Shown piece after piece: positions 14,171-21,921 of a DNA stretch of 21,946 nucleotides. This DNA is from Gammaproteobacteria bacterium UBA7376 (GTDB taxonomy: Bacteria > Pseudomonadota > Gammaproteobacteria > Pseudomonadales > Azotimanducaceae). The notes below the pieces were generated by a model. The model ran no database searches. It was not told the DNA's origin and saw only the letters and a list, made by a program, of their open reading frames with translations. Position numbers and translations under genes: made by a program. Position 1 is the stretch's first letter. Every line of letters starts with the position of its first letter. Where the stretch lies: contig DKNY01000059.1 of the NCBI GenBank assembly GCA_002470275.1, positions 1 to 21,946 on the forward strand, read 5' to 3'.

Positions 14171-16357
14171 TTGAATCATTCTTTGCAGCAAAGCGGGTTA
14201 AGCCGAAAAAGGCGGTGGATTGATCTGTTGACCAACCTGGTCGTCCGCGCGGGCGGTGGCGCGATCATGGTCGCCATTCTTTTGATTTTTGGCTACCTGT
14301 TTTATGTCGTCACCCCCTTCCTGCTGCCCGGCAGCATTGGCGAATCTAGGGATTATGCGTTGATTGAGCGCTCTCCCCTAATGGTAGACGTTAGCGAAAA
14401 CGGAGAGATATTCGTCCGATTAAGCGATACGGGCATTCTAGAGTTTTACGACTCCGCCTCAGGGTCAGCGGTCGCCGGCTTCAATCTGGGACGCCCCTTC
14501 AAAGCCGCCAAAAGAGCCTATCCGTCTGTTGACCTCTATGCCCTAGTGGACAGCCAGGACCAGATGCTCTTTGTTCAGATTCAATATCAGGTGGCGTTTG
14601 TCGATAACGTGAGGACCATCACACCAAAAATTTCCTTCGCCTTTGACAATGCCATCTTAGCGCTGGGTGACCACGACCACTGGGACATTCAGTGGGGCGA
14701 TACCGGGCTCAGCCTGGCATTGGTGAAGAACCAGCAGGTCACCATTCAGAGCTTCCCAAACCTGAAGCGTGATCAGCCGCCCGGCGCAGCGCAAAGCACT
14801 CAAATTACCCTCCCCTGGCCTGCAGGGCAGGTCTATCTTGGCCCCCGCAACGAATGGCTGCTTGCTCTATCTGATGGGGGGGAAGCAGAAATTTACGACC
14901 TCAGAGGTGTCGACGGGCCGAGCCTGGTCCTCTCCAAAGACCTCACGCCGGACGGTGTAGACATCTCGTCCACGCTGTCCTTGCTCGGCCGGTACAGTCT
15001 TATCGCGGGGTATGACGATGGCAGGCTGCTGCAGTGGATGATGTTCAACTCGGAGCAAGGTCTGCAGCTCGAGCCCATCAGACAATTTGATTTGGCCAGT
15101 CCGGCTACCCGGCTCATTCCAGAACCCAGACGCAAGGGGTTTGCTGCCCTTGATCAATCTGGAACCCTCACCCTGCTCTATCCTACTTCGGGTCAGGTAA
15201 TCGCCGAGCGCCGCGTAGACCTCGACCCGACGCTGCCCATGGTGATCTCTCCGCGCTCAGACCTCTTGCTGGCGGCGGGCGGTGACGGCAAGGTCGTTGC
15301 TCATCCACTGGAAAACGATCACCCGGAAATTTCCTTTTCAAGCCTCTGGCAGGAAGTATGGTACGAGGGGTATGACCGCCCGGTCTTTAGCTGGCAATCC
15401 TCCTCGGCGGATACCGACTTTGAACCGAAATTTTCCCTGGTGCCCCTCGCCTTCGGCACCATCAAGGCGGCTTTTTATGCCCTGCTGTTTGCCATCCCCC
15501 TAGCTATCGGCGGCGCCCTTTACACGGCCTACTTTATGGCCCCGGAAATGCGCGCCTGGGTCAAACCCGGGGTCGAAATCATGGCGGCACTTCCGACGGT
15601 TATTCTGGGCTTTATTGGGGGCTTATGGCTCGCCCCCATCATTGAAAATAATCTAACTGGATTTTTAAGTCTTTTTATTATTCTTCCCATTAATCTAGCG
15701 CTGTTTGCCCTTTTGTGGAGGCTGGCACCCACGGATATCCGAGTCCGCAGCACCGGGTGGTACGCCCTGCTCGCCATACCCTTGGTAGCCCTATCCATTG
15801 CCCTCGCCATGCAGTCTGGCCCGTGGCTGGAGGCCCTCATTTTCGGCGGCGACAGTCGAGATTGGTTTAGGCGCGTCCTCGGCCTGGACTACGACCAACG
15901 CAATGCGCTGGTCGTCGGGATCATCATGGGGCTTGCCGTTATTCCCACCATTTTTGCCATCGCCGAAGACGCCGTCTATAGCGTGCCCGGACATCTCGTG
16001 AGGGGGTCACTTGCGCTGGGCGCGACCCGATGGCAGACCCTGGTTCGCGTCGTCCTGCTGACGGCGAGCCCGGGCATCTTCTCGGCGGTGATGATCGGCA
16101 TGGGCCGGGCCGTGGGTGAAACAATGATCGTCCTTATGGCCACAGGAAATACGCCGCTCATGGACTTCAATATTTTTGAGGGCATGAGAACCTTTGCGGC
16201 CAATATCGCTGTAGAGCTTCCAGAGTCGGAGGTAGGCAGCTCCCACTATCGGTTGCTCTTTCTCACGGCGCTGGTGCTCTTCGTCTTTACCTTTGTGCTG
16301 AACTCCATCGCTGAACTCGTTCGCCAGCATCTGAGAGGGCGATATGGAAATCTATAG
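14171..16357 (+). CDS. pstC: Phosphate ABC transporter permease PstC, extended form with large extra domain
   Basis: Channel subunit of the Pst importer. At 728 residues it is more than twice the length of E. coli PstC. A first membrane helix (about 30-52) is followed by about 350 residues of beta-rich sequence (55-405) with repeated short strands and GD/DG turns (LSDTGILEFYDSASG, YDDGRLLQWM, LDQSGTLTLLYPTSG, AGGDGKVVAH), suggesting a WD-like beta-propeller, probably periplasmic. The permease core spans about 425-715, with the ATPase-contacting loop VRGSLALGATRWQTLVRVVL (610-629). Pseudomonas PstC has a similar extension, so this is a lineage trait. The only upstream start is TTG (14171, or 14183), with AAGAGAG immediately before it; no ATG occurs before residue 32. 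A weak start may keep permease levels below PstS. It overlaps pstA by 14 bp. Confidence 0.94.
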   Translation: MNHSLQQSGLSRKRRWIDLLTNLVVRAGGGAIMVAILLIFGYLFYVVTPFLLPGSIGESRDYALIERSPLMVDVSENGEIFVRLSDTGILEFYDSASGSAVAGFNLGRPFKAAKRAYPSVDLYALVDSQDQMLFVQIQYQVAFVDNVRTITPKISFAFDNAILALGDHDHWDIQWGDTGLSLALVKNQQVTIQSFPNLKRDQPPGAAQSTQITLPWPAGQVYLGPRNEWLLALSDGGEAEIYDLRGVDGPSLVLSKDLTPDGVDISSTLSLLGRYSLIAGYDDGRLLQWMMFNSEQGLQLEPIRQFDLASPATRLIPEPRRKGFAALDQSGTLTLLYPTSGQVIAERRVDLDPTLPMVISPRSDLLLAAGGDGKVVAHPLENDHPEISFSSLWQEVWYEGYDRPVFSWQSSSADTDFEPKFSLVPLAFGTIKAAFYALLFAIPLAIGGALYTAYFMAPEMRAWVKPGVEIMAALPTVILGFIGGLWLAPIIENNLTGFLSLFIILPINLALFALLWRLAPTDIRVRSTGWYALLAIPLVALSIALAMQSGPWLEALIFGGDSRDWFRRVLGLDYDQRNALVVGIIMGLAVIPTIFAIAEDAVYSVPGHLVRGSLALGATRWQTLVRVVLLTASPGIFSAVMIGMGRAVGETMIVLMATGNTPLMDFNIFEGMRTFAANIAVELPESEVGSSHYRLLFLTALVLFVFTFVLNSIAELVRQHLRGRYGNL

Positions 16358-18026
16358 CCGAAGAGACCGCTCGATGAAGGCCTGGTTTGCATCAGGAGAC
16401 CCATGGGTCTGGCTACAGGCTGGTGCCATCGGGATCAGCATCACCGCTGTGCTGGGCGTCCTGCTGCTAATCGCCGTCCAGGGACTCAGTCATTTTTGGC
16501 CGCACCCGGTTGAGCGCATTGAATACCTCGAGGGCGAAAACGTCACCAAAGTTTTCGGCATGCTGGTGGAAAGAGATCAAATATCTCGCCAGCAATATCT
16601 AGAATCCAGCGGCATCACCAGTGACCTGCCCGAAGGTGTCGACATCGTCACGCGCCGGCTCATCAAAACCGCTAACCGCCGCAGCAATCCACCAGATTTC
16701 AGGTGGGTGTTTGAACACCGTATTCAGCACACTTCAGAGCCCCCCGATGTATTGGTGTTGGAGCGCCTTGAATGGGGTAATGCTTACGGAACCCCTCAGG
16801 CGCTGTCCGTAAACGGGCGCTTTACTGAAGCCATCACCGGCGAGCGCCTCATGGTGGCCCTGGCCCAGGAGCTGCGCCATATTGAGGCCCTACGCCAGCA
16901 AATCGAGACACTTCAGCGAGAACAGATTCAGCCGCTATTGCTAAAGCAGGAGCGCCTACGCGAAAACCTGAGGGCGACGGATTCAGCCGACCTCTCTCGC
17001 ACCGGCGTCCAGGAACAGCTGGTCGAGGTCCAGCGTGCGTATCAAGCCTTTAACCTTCAAATTACCAACCTTGAACGAGAGATTGCTCAAGAGCGCCTGG
17101 CGCTTCAGGACCCCCAAGGGCGGGTACAATACGAGCCTCTGTCAGGGATTATCCGAGCCTGGCAGCCGAACCAATTCTCTACCCTAGATAAAGTTCTGCA
17201 CTTCGCGGGCAACCTCCTAGGGTTTGTCCTCGATGACCCTCGCGAGGCGAATACCGAGGGCGGCGTTTTCCCGGCCATTTTTGGAACGGTCCTAATGGTT
17301 TTGATCATGGCACTCATCGTGACCCCTTTCGGAGTGATTGCGGCCATTTACCTGCATGAATATGCGCACCAGGGCGTGCTAGTCAAAACCGTGCGTGTCG
17401 CCGTTAACAACCTGGCCGGCGTACCCTCTATTGTTTACGGGGTTTTTGGTCTTGGTTTCTTCGTCTACTTTCTTGGCGGCAGCATTGACGCCTTGTTCTT
17501 CCAAGATGCCCTGCCGGCACCAACGTTCGGCACCCCCGGGCTAATCTGGGCCTCGCTGACCTTAGCCTTACTCACAGTGCCTATCGTTATTGTTTCTACT
17601 GAGGAGGGCCTGTCCCGTATCCCCCGGAACCTGCGCGAGGGCAGCATGGCCCTGGGTGCCACCAAGGCCGAGACCCTGTTTAAAGTTATTCTCCCCATGG
17701 CCAGCCCGGCGATTCTGACCGGCGTCATCCTCGCGGTTTCCCGAGCGGCAGGCGAAGTAGCTCCCCTCATGCTGGTCGGCGTGGTCAAGCTCGCACCGAC
17801 TCTAGCTATTGATGGCAACTTCCCCTATCTTCACCTTGAACGCAAATTCATGCATCTGGGTTTCCATATCTACGATGTTGGGTTTCAGAGTCCCAATGTG
17901 GAAGCAGCGAGGCCCTTGGTCTACGCAACGGCATTATTACTTATCACCATTATCGTTGGCTTGAACCTAACGGCTATAAGCCTTCGCAATCGCCTAGAGC
18001 GTTACTATCGGGGCCTTGGAGCATAG
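16344..18026 (+). CDS. pstA: Phosphate ABC transporter permease PstA, extended form with coiled coil
   Basis: Second channel subunit of the Pst importer, 560 residues against roughly 300 in E. coli. It has a first membrane helix (about 24-46), then a long extra segment (50-300) that includes a predicted coiled coil (about 168-255, rich in Leu, Gln, Glu, Arg with [16 protein letters not shown] and [10 protein letters not shown]). The permease core runs about 308-550, with loop [20 protein letters not shown] (431-450) contacting PstB, and [14 protein letters not shown] (358-371). ATG 16344 is preceded by GAGAGGG at 4-5 bases and overlaps the pstC end by 14 bp; ATG 16374 is a credible alternative that starts at the conserved [13 protein letters not shown]. 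Insertion of a coiled coil here mirrors the long PstA of Pseudomonas and may pair with the extra PstC domain outside the membrane. Confidence 0.94.
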   Translation: MEIYSRRDRSMKAWFASGDPWVWLQAGAIGISITAVLGVLLLIAVQGLSHFWPHPVERIEYLEGENVTKVFGMLVERDQISRQQYLESSGITSDLPEGVDIVTRRLIKTANRRSNPPDFRWVFEHRIQHTSEPPDVLVLERLEWGNAYGTPQALSVNGRFTEAITGERLMVALAQELRHIEALRQQIETLQREQIQPLLLKQERLRENLRATDSADLSRTGVQEQLVEVQRAYQAFNLQITNLEREIAQERLALQDPQGRVQYEPLSGIIRAWQPNQFSTLDKVLHFAGNLLGFVLDDPREANTEGGVFPAIFGTVLMVLIMALIVTPFGVIAAIYLHEYAHQGVLVKTVRVAVNNLAGVPSIVYGVFGLGFFVYFLGGSIDALFFQDALPAPTFGTPGLIWASLTLALLTVPIVIVSTEEGLSRIPRNLREGSMALGATKAETLFKVILPMASPAILTGVILAVSRAAGEVAPLMLVGVVKLAPTLAIDGNFPYLHLERKFMHLGFHIYDVGFQSPNVEAARPLVYATALLLITIIVGLNLTAISLRNRLERYYRGLGA

Positions 18027-18027
18027 C

Positions 18028-18837
18028 ATGCTGTCCATTAGCGAAAATCAACCAGAGACCTCTGAGTCCTCGGCGGTGACCCCAGAATGCAGTCTTAGGG
18101 TCAAGGACTTGAACTTGGCCTACGGTGACAACCAGGCGTTGCACAATATCAATTTGGATATTTTGAAATACAATGTGACTGCCTTCATCGGCCCCTCGGG
18201 CTGCGGAAAGTCTACCCTCCTCCGGTGCTTCAATCGCATGAATGACCTGATCGAGAAGGTCAGTATCACCGGGCAAATTTTGTTTGACGACGCGGATATT
18301 CTCGCTCCGAGTATCGACGTCGCCATGCTCCGCAAACGCATTGGCATGGTCTTTCAACAACCCAATCCGTTTCCGAAAAGCATTTATGAAAACGTCGCCT
18401 ATGGGCTCCGTATTCACGGGGAACGTTCTAAAAGTGTCCTGGACGGCCGTGTAGAGTGGGCCTTGCGTAACGCAGCGCTGTGGGATGAGGTAAAGGATCG
18501 TCTTGGAGATGGTGCCCTGAGCCTGTCTGGCGGCCAGCAGCAGCGCCTCGTGATTGCGAGGGCCATTGCGATAGAACCCTCTGTGTTGCTGCTAGATGAA
18601 CCAGCATCCGCGCTGGACCCGATTTCGACACTCAAGATTGAGGAGCTGATCAATCAGCTGAAGGACCAATACACGATCATCATCGTCACCCACAATATGC
18701 AGCAAGCTGCTCGGGTATCAGACCATACGGCATTTCTCTACTTAGGTGAGCTGATTGAATTCTCGGATACCGACAGCATTTTCCGCAATCCTCAGAAGCA
18801 GCAAACCGAGGACTACATTACCGGACGGTACGGATAG
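18028..18837 (+). CDS. pstB: Phosphate ABC transporter ATP-binding protein PstB
   Basis: Cytoplasmic ATPase that powers the Pst importer. The 269-residue protein has Walker [10 protein letters not shown] (55-63), Q-loop FQQPNPFP (Q110), signature LSGGQQQR (166-173), Walker B VLLLDEP (186-192, catalytic E191), D-loop SALD and the switch histidine in VTHNMQQ. Residues NRMNDL after Walker A and the tail [19 protein letters not shown] are hallmarks of PstB. ATG 18028 is preferred to the in-frame TTG at 18016, because GGAG (18018-18021) sits 6 bases before it; only one base separates it from the pstA stop. phoU follows after 5 bp. Confidence 0.97.
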   Translation: MLSISENQPETSESSAVTPECSLRVKDLNLAYGDNQALHNINLDILKYNVTAFIGPSGCGKSTLLRCFNRMNDLIEKVSITGQILFDDADILAPSIDVAMLRKRIGMVFQQPNPFPKSIYENVAYGLRIHGERSKSVLDGRVEWALRNAALWDEVKDRLGDGALSLSGGQQQRLVIARAIAIEPSVLLLDEPASALDPISTLKIEELINQLKDQYTIIIVTHNMQQAARVSDHTAFLYLGELIEFSDTDSIFRNPQKQQTEDYITGRYG

Positions 18838-18842
18838 CGGAC

Positions 18843-19544
18843 ATGCACAAGCACATTTCGGAACAATATGATGCAGAACTGGCGCAGATCGCTGACCTCT
18901 TGATGGAAATGGGAGGCCTGACCGAGAGTCAGCTCAATAACTCGTTCACGGCTCTGATCACCAACGATTTCGACATGGCGGAAACCGTTCGCGATGTGGA
19001 AAGCAAGCTGAATCAACTGGAGGTCGAGCTAGATGGCCGATGCGTTGCCATCATCGCCAGAAGGCAGCCCACGGCTGGCGACCTTCGGAATGTCATTAGC
19101 GTCATGAAGGCCAGCACCGACCTTGAGCGCGTGGGCGATGAAGCAGACCGAATCGCGAAACTCGCGATAGAGATGATGGATCACCCTACGAATGCGGTGC
19201 AGAACAATGATTTAAGAAACATCCATAGTGCTGTCGTTAAAATGCTGCGGCGAGCACTCGACGCGTTTGCGAGAATGGATATCGAGAGCGCGCTGAGGGT
19301 CATTGACTCCGACGCGGGGGTCGATCGAGCCTACAAAAAGTTAGTCGGTGAAAATATTGATCAAATGCGAACGAACCCCCAGGAGATCGAGCGCAATATC
19401 AACATCATCTGGATTGCTCGCGCCCTAGAGCGCATAGGCGACCACGCTAAAAATATCTCTGAATATGTCATCTATCGGGTAAAGGGCCAGGACGTCCGTC
19501 ATGGCGGCACGAGAATCGAGGCAGACAACGAAACGAATACCTAG
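18843..19544 (+). CDS. phoU: Phosphate signalling complex protein PhoU
   Basis: Negative regulator that links the Pst transporter to PhoR so the Pho regulon is silent when phosphate is plentiful. The 233-residue, all-helical protein shows the two-repeat PhoU structure. The metal-binding segments are DLERVGDEADRIAKL (93-107) and ALERIGDHAKNISEYV (194-209). Length and order match E. coli PhoU (about 240). ATG 18843 lies 5 bp after pstB with only a weak Shine-Dalgarno, so translational coupling to pstB is likely. It ends the operon at TAG 19542-19544; I find no clear Rho-independent terminator after it. Confidence 0.97.
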   Translation: MHKHISEQYDAELAQIADLLMEMGGLTESQLNNSFTALITNDFDMAETVRDVESKLNQLEVELDGRCVAIIARRQPTAGDLRNVISVMKASTDLERVGDEADRIAKLAIEMMDHPTNAVQNNDLRNIHSAVVKMLRRALDAFARMDIESALRVIDSDAGVDRAYKKLVGENIDQMRTNPQEIERNINIIWIARALERIGDHAKNISEYVIYRVKGQDVRHGGTRIEADNETNT

Positions 19545-19610
19545 CCGAAGTGCGTCAGTGACATCCTGAGTCGGTCTCCGCGCAGTCTAACCAAGGACAG
19601 GCCTCTCGAA

Positions 19611-19661
19611 CTGAGGTGCTAGCGTCATCGCGGCATGAGAGTTCGAGTCTCTCTCAAGACA
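19611..19661 (+). pseudogene. Decayed tRNA-Leu copy (3' half recognisable)
   Basis: From the anticodon-loop-like CTGAGGT to the acceptor end, this stretch follows the true tRNA-Leu at 19987-20035 with scattered, mostly transition differences. An exact 18-base match (19636-19653 against 20010-20027) covers the T arm: stem GAGAG, loop TTCGAGT, stem CTCTC. The variable-arm region also aligns without gaps. The loop would read anticodon GAG, but the upstream 5 bases cannot pair with GCTAG to make an anticodon stem. The 3' acceptor bases TCAAGAC find at most a 4 bp partner (GTCT at 19574). It therefore cannot fold as a functional tRNA. Confidence 0.65.
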
Positions 19662-19823
19662 AGCTCGGCGGGGCAAGCTGGATTGGTTAGCCTCGAGCCA
19701 AGGATACTCAGAGTTTCTAATGGTTGCCTCATCAGACAGCCCCTAGGAAGCGGCCCTCGCCCGATGCAGTTCGGTCAGCCAAAAATCCACAAACCTGCCG
19801 TTTACACCCAGCCTCAATACGGT

Positions 19824-19850
19824 AACCAGCATGTCCATATCTTGCTGGTT
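19824..19850. repeat. Perfect 8 bp inverted repeat with 11-base loop
   Basis: AACCAGCA (19824-19831) is the reverse complement of TGCTGGTT (19843-19850). It is followed on the plus strand by TAGAAGAATAAAA rather than a T run, so it is not a standard terminator. It could be an operator, an RNA hairpin at the end of the pst operon transcript, or chance. Confidence 0.4.
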
Positions 19851-19952
19851 TAGAAGAATAAAACGCTCGCGCCGTCGCCATTTGAACGCCTATTTTTCCG
19901 TATCTTCGAGAGTTTGCTTACCTAACCTTTAACATTTACCATGCGCGCGGGA

Positions 19953-20038
19953 GCCCAGGTGATGGAATTGGTAGACATGCTAGATTTAGGTTCTAGTGTC
20001 CTTGTGGCGTGAGAGTTCGAGTCTCTCCCTGGGCACCA
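19953..20038 (+). tRNA. tRNA-Leu (anticodon UAG), CCA encoded
   Basis: A complete class II tRNA cloverleaf of 86 bases including CCA. Acceptor stem GCCCAGG (19953-19959) pairs with CCTGGGC (20028-20034). The D loop contains AATTGGTAGA. The anticodon stem CTAGA (19980-19984) pairs with TCTAG (19992-19996) around loop TTTAGGT, anticodon TAG at 19987-19989. A long variable arm follows, then T stem GAGAG/CTCTC with loop TTCGAGT. Discriminator A at 20035 (expected for leucine), then CCA at 20036-20038. It decodes CUA and probably other CUN codons. Confidence 0.97.
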
Positions 20039-20151
20039 TTAGCGCTCCCGGCAACTAGCATCCTTTGTTGAGCTTCCTGCTCCTAGGATGAATCACATAC
20101 ACCAGCACTCGGGCCGACAGGTTAAGGCCCTACTCTAAAGGAACGAGGGAT

Positions 20152-21105
20152 ATGGGTTTCAACGAGTTGCTTATGCTAGTCGGCTTTACCCTCGCCGCTT
20201 ATTCCGTTGTCTCCAATGACTCGATTCAGACCCTGGGCACCTTTATCGCGGCTAATGCCAATCGCCCCTGGTGGATGCTCTGGTTATTTGCCTCCTCTAT
20301 TTTGGTTGTTGTGCTGCTATACGGCTGGTTCGTCAATGCCGGCGATCCGTCTTACGGTCGTCTTGCAAAGTTTCCTGAACCCGCTGGCGGGATTAGCTGG
20401 ATTCACATCGCCGCACCCCTGACCCTGCTTGTGCTCACCCGCTTCGGAATACCGGTAAGCACCACGTTCTTGGTCCTCAGCGTCTTCGCCCCCGGTAATA
20501 TCGATTCAATGCTGATGAAGTCGATTCTCGGCTACATCGTGGCCTTTGGCGTGGCTATGATCCTTTACGTCGTCTTGCGTAAAGCCGTTGCCTGGTTCTT
20601 GGAGCCCATAGACCCTGAGGCCCGGCGTGTCTGGGTCCCGATTCAGTGGCTGTCCACGGCGTTTCTCTGGAGCCAGTGGCTGGTGCAGGACCTTGCTAAT
20701 ATCTTTGTTTTCATGCCCAGGGATCTATCCTTTAACTGGCTCCTCCTAGGCCTGCTGATTTTGATTGGCATGCAGGGCTATATCTTTTATCAACGCGGGG
20801 GCGCGATCCAGCAAATTGTTCGTTCCAAGCAAGACGTGAGCGACATTCGTTCCGCCACACTGATCGATATTTCCTACGGCCTCATTTTGTTCTTCTTCAA
20901 AGAACTAAACGACATGCCCATGAGCACGACCTGGGTATTCCTAGGCCTGCTTGCCGGACGCGAGCTAGCCATGACCCTGGCCTTGGGTAGCGAACGTCGC
21001 ATCCAAACCTGGCAGGTTATCGCCAGCGATGCTTTCAAAGCCGGTTCGGGCTTGGTGATCAGCGTCTTGCTCGCCCTAGCCGGCATCTGGATGGCGGCCT
21101 CCTAG
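20152..21105 (+). CDS. Multi-pass membrane protein with PiT-like internal duplication
   Basis: A 317-residue integral membrane protein with about eight hydrophobic segments (roughly 5-31, 39-60, 82-112, 122-142, 160-188, 193-213, 238-265, 292-315). It appears internally duplicated. The first half has SNDSIQTLGTF (21-31) and later RFGIPVSTTFLVL (97-109); the second half has WLVQDLANIFVF (176-187) and later KELNDMPMSTTWVFLG (250-265). Paired ND-type and PxSTT motifs in two halves are the pattern of PiT inorganic phosphate permeases, though the protein is shorter and one ND is replaced by QD. I recognise similar uncharacterised proteins in other marine gammaproteobacteria. GAGGG lies just upstream of ATG 20152 (spacing about 3). 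It lies between tRNA-Leu(UAG) and another membrane-protein gene, shortly downstream of the Pst operon. Transport of phosphate or another anion is inference. Confidence 0.85.
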   Translation: MGFNELLMLVGFTLAAYSVVSNDSIQTLGTFIAANANRPWWMLWLFASSILVVVLLYGWFVNAGDPSYGRLAKFPEPAGGISWIHIAAPLTLLVLTRFGIPVSTTFLVLSVFAPGNIDSMLMKSILGYIVAFGVAMILYVVLRKAVAWFLEPIDPEARRVWVPIQWLSTAFLWSQWLVQDLANIFVFMPRDLSFNWLLLGLLILIGMQGYIFYQRGGAIQQIVRSKQDVSDIRSATLIDISYGLILFFFKELNDMPMSTTWVFLGLLAGRELAMTLALGSERRIQTWQVIASDAFKAGSGLVISVLLALAGIWMAAS

Positions 21106-21221
21106 AACAGGCCCGATTCGAGCTGCAGCGGTTCCCACCCGCAGTGTCTACGCTCAGGTCACTTTTTGTAGCCGATCAGACTGAACTGCCTATCGACCCA
21201 TGAGGCCCTAGTCCCTACCCT

Positions 21222-21731
21222 ATGGCCTCCAATCTATTGAGCCTTTGCATGTACCACCTCACCGAAGCCTACTTACTCGCAAGCTATATCACGCTGCTGG
21301 GCGCTTACTTCGGTGCCCTCCTGCTGGGCACGGGACTCGTCCCTTCCCTTGTGTTTCAGACCCTAGACGAGGCGAACAGCGCCCGATTTTTGAGGGCATA
21401 CTGGCTGCGTTTCCACCAAGCCATGGTGATCGGGGGACTCGTCTTTACGATCATCGCCTCCCTCGCCGCAGGTGCTACCGCGATCCCCATTCAATACGCC
21501 CTTTTGGTGGTCGCCCTGCTTGGGCTGATGACCATCTGCGCCTATATTGCCCTGCGCCTCATTCCGCAAATCAACGCGGCGCGAGACCGAGGGGATGAGG
21601 CCGCATTCTCCACCCTACATCGAGCTGACATCGTCCTGGTGGCCTTAGTCATGCTGCTTTGTTTAGGAATCCTCGCTGCTTTGATCTATGTCCTGCCCGG
21701 GCAGTTTACCTTTTGGCCTACCGCAGCCTAG
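21222..21731 (+). CDS. Four-helix membrane protein, DUF4149-like
   Basis: A 169-residue protein with four predicted membrane helices (about 15-37, 68-84, 90-111, 135-157). The loop between helices 1 and 2 has LVPSLVFQTLDEANSARFLRAYWLRFHQ-type content: a P-x-x-F-x-x-L element, then a helix bearing charged and aromatic residues. The fourth helix is preceded by FSTLHRADIV. This arrangement resembles the DUF4149/TMEM205-like family, for which I know no function in bacteria. ATG 21222 and ATG 21249 are both possible and neither has a clear Shine-Dalgarno; the second would start at MYHLTEAYLL directly before helix 1. It lies 116 bp after the PiT-like gene, too far for obvious coupling, and ends about 100 bp before tRNA-Leu(UAA). 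Confidence 0.75.
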   Translation: MASNLLSLCMYHLTEAYLLASYITLLGAYFGALLLGTGLVPSLVFQTLDEANSARFLRAYWLRFHQAMVIGGLVFTIIASLAAGATAIPIQYALLVVALLGLMTICAYIALRLIPQINAARDRGDEAAFSTLHRADIVLVALVMLLCLGILAALIYVLPGQFTFWPTAA

Positions 21732-21750
21732 CGAGCGCACGGTACGTCGG

Positions 21751-21779
21751 CTGACCTTCCAAAGGCGAATTGATATATA
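21751..21779 (+). promoter_or_regulatory. Candidate promoter of tRNA-Leu(UAA)
   Basis: CTGACC (21751-21756), a 17-base spacer and TATATA (21774-21779) make a plausible sigma-70 promoter ahead of the tRNA. GC-rich sequence (GCTCCGGCGGCGGGCCC) follows the -10, as in stringently controlled stable-RNA promoters. The tRNA 5' end is 57 bases after the -10, leaving a short leader for RNase P to remove. Confidence 0.4.
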
Positions 21780-21835
21780 GTATCGCTCCGGCGGCGGGCC
21801 CAGGTTGTACCCCGGCTACCTGCCGTCCCGCCAGC

Positions 21836-21921
21836 GCCCGGGTGGTGAAATTGGTAGACACAAGGGACTTAAAATCCCTCAGAGATAATACTCCGTGCCG
21901 GTTCGAGTCCGGCCCCGGGCA
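21836..21921 (+). tRNA. tRNA-Leu (anticodon UAA), CCA not encoded
   Basis: A complete class II cloverleaf. Acceptor GCCCGGG (21836-21842) pairs with CCCGGGC (21914-21920). The D loop contains AATTGGTAGA. Anticodon stem AGGGA (21863-21867) pairs with TCCCT (21875-21879) around loop CTTAAAA, anticodon TAA at 21870-21872. A long variable arm follows, then T stem GCCGG/CCGGC with loop TTCGAGT. Discriminator A is 21921, and the next bases are CAA, so the 3' CCA is not encoded and must be added enzymatically. Decodes UUA and UUG. Confidence 0.96.

Larger units (their letters stand above)
19545..19952. other. 408 bp gene-free stretch between phoU and tRNA-Leu(UAG)
   Basis: No protein-coding signal convinces me here. 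A 72-codon open frame (19635-19853) begins inside the tRNA-like remnant, lacks a ribosome-binding site and has odd composition. What the region does hold is a decayed tRNA-Leu copy (19611-19661), a perfect 8 bp inverted repeat (19824-19850) and AT-rich sequence at 19880-19940 that probably contains the tRNA promoter. A weak pairing TTGCTT (19914-19919), 17 bases, TACCAT (19937-19942), followed by GC-rich sequence, is the best promoter candidate I see. Confidence 0.6.

Noticed and set aside
19635..19853. 72-codon plus-strand frame after phoU
   Set aside because: Begins inside the tRNA-like remnant, has no ribosome-binding site and shows no protein-like pattern.
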